Assembly: GCA_963965975.1 (NCBI GenBank)
Contig: OZ014418.1
Coordinates: 3,608,775 to 3,672,774, forward strand
DNA from: Xestospongia bergquistia
Lineage: Eukaryota > Porifera > Demospongiae > Haplosclerida > Petrosiidae
Direction: 5' to 3'
DNA: 64,000 nucleotides
A program made the translations under genes and the position numbers. The notes under the pieces were generated by a model that saw nothing but the letters and a program-made list of their open reading frames with translations, did not search any database and was not told where the DNA came from. The stretch's first letter is position 1. Every line of letters starts with the position of its first letter. This document shows, one piece after another, positions 57,610-64,000 of this stretch.

Positions 57610-60600
57610 AATCATCTCATTTCCATTCTTCATAAATATTTGTATCCTCAAACCTTAGCAATGGACGATCTTCAAAGCTTCTACTTTCCATACTCTGGTT
57701 CATCAGTTTAGTCTTTATAATAAGTTGACAATCTTTTATCCACTTCCTGAAACAATGGAAATGACTCATTGATATATACATGTGATACATTAAATGAAAA
57801 GATAAGTAATGGAGCAGAGAACAATCTCTAGTGTTGTCATAATATCATTAGCTATAGTGTTATTTGATGATCTGTAAAAAAGAGATGTGATAAAATTGAT
57901 CAACAGAAGTACCATAAACCACAAGTCTAATGTATTTAATATCTTGTTCTTGTAAGGGAAGACAATAGCTTTACAATAGTAAATGAACCCAATATAAATA
58001 TCAACAGTAACAGTTGTAGAGTTATGTTGCTACCTTGTAGAACACCAATGACAATATAGATGAGAGAAAGAACAACCAACCTCACTCCAAACCAGTACCT
58101 TAGCTTCTCTTTGTAAGGTCCATGTATAGCATCAATAAATTGATGAAAATACTTGGCAATAAAACGACTCCTCAGCATTTTAACTCCAAACAATCCAACC
58201 AATGTAAAAGGAACGATTAAGAGAGAGAGAGCACTCCAATACTCACACATAAAAGAACAATATAGTAAGGATTATGGCCATAATGAAGACTACCATCCCT
58301 AAACCAAACCAGTAACTTACCAGTGCTATTGGTACTATTAAAATGAATATGTGCTGGTGTGAGAACAATTAATGATACAGATAACAAATCTGAATATGAG
58401 ATGTACATCAATGTTACAAGTACTTGTACAGAGGACCCAACAATGAGGTTAGCAATCCTAGTAGAAAATCGACTTAAGACAACAATGACAACAACTATTA
58501 ACCCAAAATAAACAGGGTAAATATACAATAAAGCTGTCTTGCCTAGCTCATTGAGATCATTTGCAATACATACTGGTATGTTCCATTGATATTTGATAGA
58601 AGTTAACAAGTAGGCCATATATCGTAAGACAATATTTGTGATTGCCATATCAGATGGTGGTATGACAGTTGGCCAGATAATATTTAGCTAAAAAATAAAT
58701 CCTCCAATTGTTCCCAAGTCAATAGTAAGTCTTAAACTTGACATTCATAAAGTGGAGATATATAAATAGAGTTACCAGCAAGTATAGCACTGTTTTGTTT
58801 AAAAGTCATTTTGGCCAAATCAAATGCTCTCAAACCATTTGTAATTGATTTGCCTGGATATACTTTGATCTGAGTATTGTTACTCAGATGACCAATGCCA
58901 CAATGATGTGTCATCACAGCTACTGATGATATTTCTCCATTATCATTGATATCCTCTACTTTGAAGTTTAACCATTTGTTATATAAATGAATGGATTTGT
59001 CTCCTTTTAAGTACAACTGTTGACATTCATAAAGTGGAGATATATAAATAGAGTTACCAGCAAGTATAGCACTGTTTTGTTTAAAAGTCATTTTGGCCTT
59101 AAGTTGCAAAATATGTTTACTCACTACTTGAATAGTACAAAGTGGGTTTCTATTTGGAAGATTTCTGTTCATGTGAGAGTAAATTGCACCACCATAAAAG
59201 GTAGCACTGTTATTAATAAAAGAAGCATTAGTAGATTCATGAATGTAGAGATGTGATAATAAATCAAGTCTAATAGCAGCTCCATGACTAGCTTTATTGT
59301 TATAGAAAACCATTGTACCATTCAAATGAATATCACCGTTGTATACTTGTATTACTGAGCCTGTTATATTTTTGAAGATGTTTTTCTTTCCATTGATGTA
59401 TACAGAGGCTGCATTAACAAAAACTATTTTTCCAGCATTTAGAGCTGTGTTAAAAAGATTGTCAAATACTTGTACTATAGCTACTGATTGCAAAATGAAG
59501 TACAAACTTTTGTAGTACGGATGAACACAGCCTCTATTTGTTTCTGAGATTATAAATGGATCACGAAGCCCAATGTAATTTTGAGAATACTTGAAATTAA
59601 AGACATAAATTTTTAATTTTCTTGATATGTCTGAAGATTTAATGACATGAAATATGGAATGATTGTATGGATTGAAGGAATATGTGAACTAAAATCATCG
59701 TCAAACCGATATTGGTAATAATTATCATGTACCAAACTCTCTGCGATAGTGATAATGTCCCAAGGTATATTAAATGTACTTTCAATAGAAGTTGGAACAA
59801 TTCTTGTATATACCATACAGCCTATTCCAAATGTTCTTCTTCCATTAAGGATATTGTGATAAAACTGAGAGTGTGAAATTGTAACATTGGCCTTACCTAT
59901 TGGTGCATCACTAAATATTAATGCTAATCCATTGAAAACACCACCAATATCTGAACTCCAATATGTATGTGACAAGAAAACAGTAGCACAGTAATCTCCT
60001 TGACTAAATATAACTGTCATACCAGCTGCAAAAGCACTGATTGCTTTAGGCTCCTCAGTATGGACTTTACCAGCATTCATGATATCATTATTATATGGTA
60101 CTAAGTTTACATTTCCTTGTAATTTCATTTTCTTTAAGAGTACACATGCATCCAACAATTCAGTTTTATTGTCCAAATTACTAAAATATAATATAATTCC
60201 TGATCCACCACAACTTGGAAGTAGATTTATAGAACACTGCCCAATGTCAGAAGAACTGATGTCAACATTAATAAGGGTTGTGTTTTTATTAGGATTAATT
60301 AGAAGAATAGCAAAACCATAATAATTGTTAATATTTACCCCAACCATCATGATATCAGAGGAATAACTGATAAGTAATGTTACTGACTGATCCTCATGAA
60401 AGTAAAAAGCTGTATCATTAGGATAGAGGGTATTAGTTGATGGCATTGGTCCTCCACACTGTGTTATGTGTACATTTTCAATCAATAATCCACTAACATT
60501 ATAGAAACCAAAGCCAACAGATACATAACTATTATTATGATGATTGCAAGTCATAGTTGCAGGAGTTTTTGATGTACTACGTAAAGTAATATTTGATATG

Positions 60601-60800
60601 TTAGTAACCAGACAAAAGGAACTTGAAGACAGGATGTGGTGTACATCACTAGAGAGGAGTAGCTGAGTGTCTGGTAGAAGAGAGCAATCTGGATCACAAA
60701 GATAACTATTTAGAGCATCAGATTCAGTTAGAAAAAGGCTGATAGAAAGAGTTACTTGTAAATTGGACACCAACATCAGTAGCCATAGCATATGACCCAT
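57610..60800 (-). pseudogene. PMP-repeat multi-pass membrane protein, copy 4 (fullest copy, broken)
   Basis: Starts at ATG 60,800 with a signal peptide (MGHMLWLLMLVSNLQVT), then an ectodomain that includes LLIENVHITQCGGPMP, NVDISSSDIGQCSINLLPSC, FAAGMTVIFSQGDYCATVFL and PWDIITIAESLVHDN to about 59,690, where a frameshift occurs. The beta-helix part continues (NHSIFHVIKSSDISRKL; 59,505-58,732), with FINNSATFYGGAIYS, a PMP-type repeat. A tandem duplication repeats KMTFKQNSAILAGNSIYISP at 58,810-58,735 and the Cys-rich hinge and first helix are lost. Membrane helices follow (58,740-57,850): LRLTIDLGTIGGFIF, TAG in place of Trp, LNIIWPTVIP, LLTSIKYQWNIPVC, PFTLVGLFGVKML. One frameshift at about 57,975 precedes AIVFPYKNKILNTLDLWFMV. 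The tail exon ends RPLLRFEDTNIYEEWK near 57,616. At least four lesions. Confidence 0.75.
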
Positions 60801-61472
60801 TACTTGTCTGATCTGATAGGAATATATATGTTAACTTATAAATCAAGAACTTGTTTAAAAGTCTTATATTGTGTATGACATATATGACTAAAATTGTATA
60901 TATTAACAACTATATATATATAAAAGTTTCATTTTGTTATAATGTTAGTTATAGCTATGATAACATTAATCTTAAAAGGAAAATGATGACAGTTTTTCAT
61001 ACGCAATTGTTTATATTTGAACTTGATAAATTAACTATTTTGACTAGCACACTCTAAGAGTAACTATAAATGTTGTTCTTTCAGTTTTGAATCATGCTCA
61101 GTAGGTGGATATATCAACTGCTATTTAAATTTTTATTAGATGGTTACAATTAACAATAATTATGACCATGAATATGATTAGTGATTACTTGTGTAAACTA
61201 AAGAATGATTGAAGTCATCACAACTATATTGGTAACGTATTACATCTGTATATCTGTATATCCTTCCTTTACCAACTTAGTGTGAATTAACAATGTCATG
61301 TATTTTTAAAAATTTGGGTTTGAACAACTTGATAATCTAAATTGAAATTACAAATACTACATAAATATTTAGTAATAGATTGTACGGTCAAATCATCTAA
61401 CATTATTAAAAAAGAAAATTAACACTTATCACACACCCACAAGGACGTAATACAATGTAATTATTTTAATAG
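60801..61472. other. Spacer upstream of receptor copy 4 and of the SMC6-like relic
   Basis: AT-rich; would hold the divergent start regions of both neighbours. A TA-rich patch lies at 60,910-60,922. No defined signal. Confidence 0.35.
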
Positions 61473-61682
61473 AATGGTTATTGATCATCAAGAGAAGGAA
61501 GAACAAATAAAGAGAAAACTACAAGAAGCTAAGAGAAAATATGAAGAAGTTAGGAGCCAATATGAAGATACTGTCAAGACTGCAGAGCAGCATTGTCCTA
61601 AAATTGAGACTGAACGTTTTTCTGCTAGTATTGAAAATGAGAGAGTGAAAATTCAAAAGAAACAAACTGAAGAAGAAGACAG
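61473..61682 (+). pseudogene. SMC6-like coiled-coil exon
   Basis: Seventy codons between AATAG and GTGAGA: EKEEQIKRKLQEAKRKYEEV, SQYEDTVKTAEQHCP, IENERVKIQKKQTEEEDR. Long Lys/Glu-rich heptads predict a coiled coil. Assignment to SMC6 rests on the ABC-signature exon 1.3 kb downstream in the same orientation. Joins in phase to the next exon. Confidence 0.5.
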
Positions 61683-61725
61683 GTGAGATATATTCAGTAT
61701 ATAGTTGTAATAGTGTATGATATAG

Positions 61726-61825
61726 GAGAGTTAACCAAGATCAGATAAGGCAGAGTTGTCTTGAAGCTTGGGAACAATTAGAAACTATTCACACTGCCAT
61801 TAAAAGAGAAGTGGAATCATTAACG
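61726..61825 (+). pseudogene. SMC6-like coiled-coil exon 2
   Basis: After TATAG, the codon split across the intron restores frame: RRVNQDQIRQSCLEAWEQLE then TIHTAIKREVESLT. The possible donor GTTGGT is weak. Coil continues that of the previous exon. Confidence 0.45.
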
Positions 61826-62970
61826 GTTGGTATGCTATGTCCAATTTGTGCAGTTTTGTTGAATTCAATAATGAAAAATGTCATCATCCTATGTTGGGTT
61901 TGGTCTTGTAGTTTACACTTTTGCAAGCTTCATTGAAGCATTTCTTCATTCTTCGCTGTTTTTTTCTTCCGTAATTTTTCTTGTTTTTACTATAAAAGAC
62001 ATTTTATACTGTTTATAAATAATTTTGTGTCAGTTAGCGAATGCTTGTACAAGCTTTCATTAATAATATATAGACTATTTGTGACATCAAATCATTGTGG
62101 TATGCAAAGAACACAATTTGTTTTATATGAGATTTCTAGTTTAGTACTTCCACGACAACTTGTGTGTATTGAATGGTATAACGTATTTCTCTGTACCTTA
62201 TTCCTAGCCTGAGAGATAACACTGAGTCAGAGGTCAAACTGAAATTTGACAGCGTATAACATACTTGCCACCCATGATCATGTACAATAAAGTAAAAGAT
62301 ACTATAGTTAGTGTTACCTTAGGAACATTTACAAGCTGTGAAAGTCCTAGTGTTAGTTTATTTTTATACTCTATAGAGTCTGAACCAGAGTTTAACTAAA
62401 CGTATCAAAGATCATCACAACATTTGTAAATGAGTAGTTCTACATACTTGTATATATTTTTATCATTTTGTTGAAAGAAGAGGTTACCTTGGAACACTAA
62501 ATTTTGATTTTTGATAAGAAATCATTAGAAATCATTGTGAGTTCATTCCAATTTAAGTTTACTTGTAATATTACTTACATTCATTTGTGGATAAGCTGTA
62601 TATTTCTGTAACTTCAATTTTGCAGCACATGTATAGGCTAGAGTGAAATTTATTGGCACATTATATATAAATGAAATGCTCTTTCTCATCCAGGCTCTAG
62701 TGTTTTAGGTGACATACCATCTTTAGAAAGTTTCGGGTTCAAATTCATATCTAGTATAGTTTGTGCTCATGTTGTGCCACGTATCTGTTTCCAAATTTAA
62801 TGAATTACAGTAATTAGTTGATTTAGTCTTATATGTATTAGCAACTTTAGTATTTTTAAGTTTAAAGTGCACATTTACTGTTTATATTCACAACAAAGTA
62901 CCTAGCTATTACAAGTTATTGCCATAAGATGTTGTCCACTTTAGAAGAGCAACTTATATTTTTATTTTAG
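61826..62970. other. Intron-like sequence, no exon seen
   Basis: About 1.1 kb between the coil and the ABC-signature exon. A working SMC6 would need about 150 more residues here; none recognised. The 61-codon frame at 62,027-62,212 has no support. Confidence 0.4.
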
Positions 62971-63231
62971 GTCAATGTGAACAAACAGCAAGCTACAAAA
63001 ATATCCAATCTATTTTTGGTGGTGAGCGCTCTTTTGCTATTGTTCCTTTCATAATGGCTCTTTGGGAGGCCACGGAAAATCCGTTTCATTGTCTTGATAA
63101 ATTTGGTGTCTTTATGGATCTTGTGAATCGTCATAATAATATGTTAGGAGGACCTGAATCAATGCAAACAAGGCAGTTTATATTTTGACTCCACAGAACA
63201 TGAGGTTTGGACTAGATTTTGTAAACATTAA
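62971..63231 (+). pseudogene. SMC6: SMC6 C-terminal ATPase exon, inactivated
   Basis: After TATTTTAG, the frame reads YKNIQSIFGGERSFAIVPFI then MALWEATENPFHCLDKFGVF and MDLVNRHNN...RQFIF. This is the SMC6 C-lobe: signature 'LSGGERSFSTV', Walker B 'CLDEFDVFMD' and 'RQFILLTPQ'. SMC6 with SMC5 forms a DNA-repair ATPase. Here the signature Ser is Phe, Walker B Glu is Lys and the following Asp is Gly, and one base is missing in the T-run at about 63,183-63,186, so TPQNMRFGLDFV falls in the next frame. A dead partial duplicate. Confidence 0.75.
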
Positions 63232-63343
63232 ATAGACCTTGTTTACTGTCTTACTGAGTATTAATGCAGAATAGTGTAACACAAAGAATACATTGACTGA
63301 ATATATGTTACTAGACAGTAGTTATAGTCATCACTAACCTAGC

Positions 63344-63422
63344 CTGTCTAAGAGATAGTTGACATAATAGAAAAGTTATCTATTGGAAGAGATTGGTCTT
63401 GATACACTTCTGTATGTATTAC
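63344..63422 (-). pseudogene. Exon-like segment paralogous to 38,827-38,902
   Basis: Reads VIHTEVYQDQSLPIDNFSIM then STIS, TAG, TG, where the other copy has Gln. Acceptor GGTCAG present; the donor GT of the paralogue is GC here. Flanking similarity extends to about 63,595. Confidence 0.45.
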
Positions 63423-64000
63423 CTGACCATAGAAATGATACCTCATATTATCTTATATAAATTAATTCATTAGTCTTACCTCTTGACCTTTTCTTCTGGG
63501 CTAGAGATTGGGGGTCTCCTCAAGTCCTTAATCAGATGAGACTGGTTTAGGGATGAGACTACTACTACTAGGAACATTAGTAATATCTAAAGTAGGTTTG
63601 TATACTTCATTATAAATTATCTGTAAAATGTGTATATAATAGTACAACACAAGTATATATTTGCTGTTATATTATTTTAATGTATTAATCATTAATTTTG
63701 TCATGATTATTTTAGTGTCTATACCTCTTTCTCTCTCTTATCTCTTATCAAGGATAACTTTATCTCCAATTTGTAACAAGATCAATCCAATATTAAAGAG
63801 ATATGATTGCCTTGTCTTTTCCATTTTCTCTAGTACTCTCATTAGTGGTTTAGGAACACACACAGTAACAAAGATAAAACCTTCAGCAACTTTATAAAGG
63901 TGAATATATTAAGAGTATAGTCAAAGAACAATTTTTTTACAATTTTTCAAACTCTTTAACTGTGAAATGATTAGTTGGACAACCACTTTAATTTAAAAGC
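63423..64000. other. No gene recognised
   Basis: Right edge. The plus-strand frame 63,661-63,897 is hydrophobic at its start (LLYYFNVLIINFVMIILVSI) but has no recognised family. Confidence 0.35.

Noticed and set aside
48981-60800. Bacterial contamination because of PMP-like repeats
   Set aside because: The genes have introns, animal-type membrane architecture and are interleaved with animal retroelements on the same sequence.

Overview
This is an AT-rich, intron-rich animal nuclear window with no bacterial-style operons. It most likely comes from a demosponge of the Amphimedon type. That is inference from content: one-repeat-per-exon ankyrin genes, SRCR fragments, receptor-like pseudogenes with PMP-type beta-helix repeats, a PRD-class homeobox with the typical intron, ATG2 and SMC6 pieces, and heavy loads of DIRS/Ngaro, pogo, Harbinger, hAT and Ty3/gypsy relics. 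No RNA gene was recognised. Most coding traces are broken; the ankyrin gene is the only long reading frame that looks intact.

Layout. (1) 1-2.9 kb: broken DIRS/Ngaro-like retroelement (reverse transcriptase, then tyrosine recombinase) and a pogo-like DDE transposase relic. (2) 3.4-28.7 kb: a minus-strand ankyrin gene. It starts at 28,665 with a six-codon exon, then a 93-bp exon and nine 99-bp exons, all phase 0. Exon types B and A alternate because a cassette of about 3.2 kb was duplicated. One B-to-A intron has swollen to 11 kb with 17 monomers of a satellite of about 640 bp. A 519-bp Harbinger element sits in one cassette, and sister cassettes supply its empty site. (3) 29.1-29.8 kb: two minisatellites. 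30.2-31.15 kb: a ubiquitin-specific-protease-like relic. (4) 33.2-36.2 kb: a 3.0-kb hAT element with a decayed ZMYM1/DUF4371-type transposase. (5) 37.2-42 kb: two minus-strand seven-transmembrane receptor pseudogenes. (6) 43.2-44.1 kb: a plus-strand PRD-like homeobox pseudogene. (7) 44.4-46.1 kb: C-terminal exons of ATG2, minus strand. (8) 47.2-47.9 kb: an SRCR pseudogene. (9) 49-60.8 kb: a cluster of broken copies of one receptor-like family (signal peptide, beta-helix ectodomain with PMP-like repeats, Cys-rich hinge, several membrane segments). It is interrupted by one dead Ty3/gypsy element whose 5' and 3' halves now lie in opposite orientations. (10) 61.5-63.2 kb: an SMC6-like C-terminal relic.

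How it fits together. The left half is a live-looking gene growing by exon-cassette duplication while its introns accumulate satellite. The right half is a graveyard of surface-receptor-type families and transposons. Inverted repeats there could be real rearrangement or an artefact of assembling a polymorphic genome. All coordinates were read by eye, so exon edges are accurate only where splice signals are quoted.
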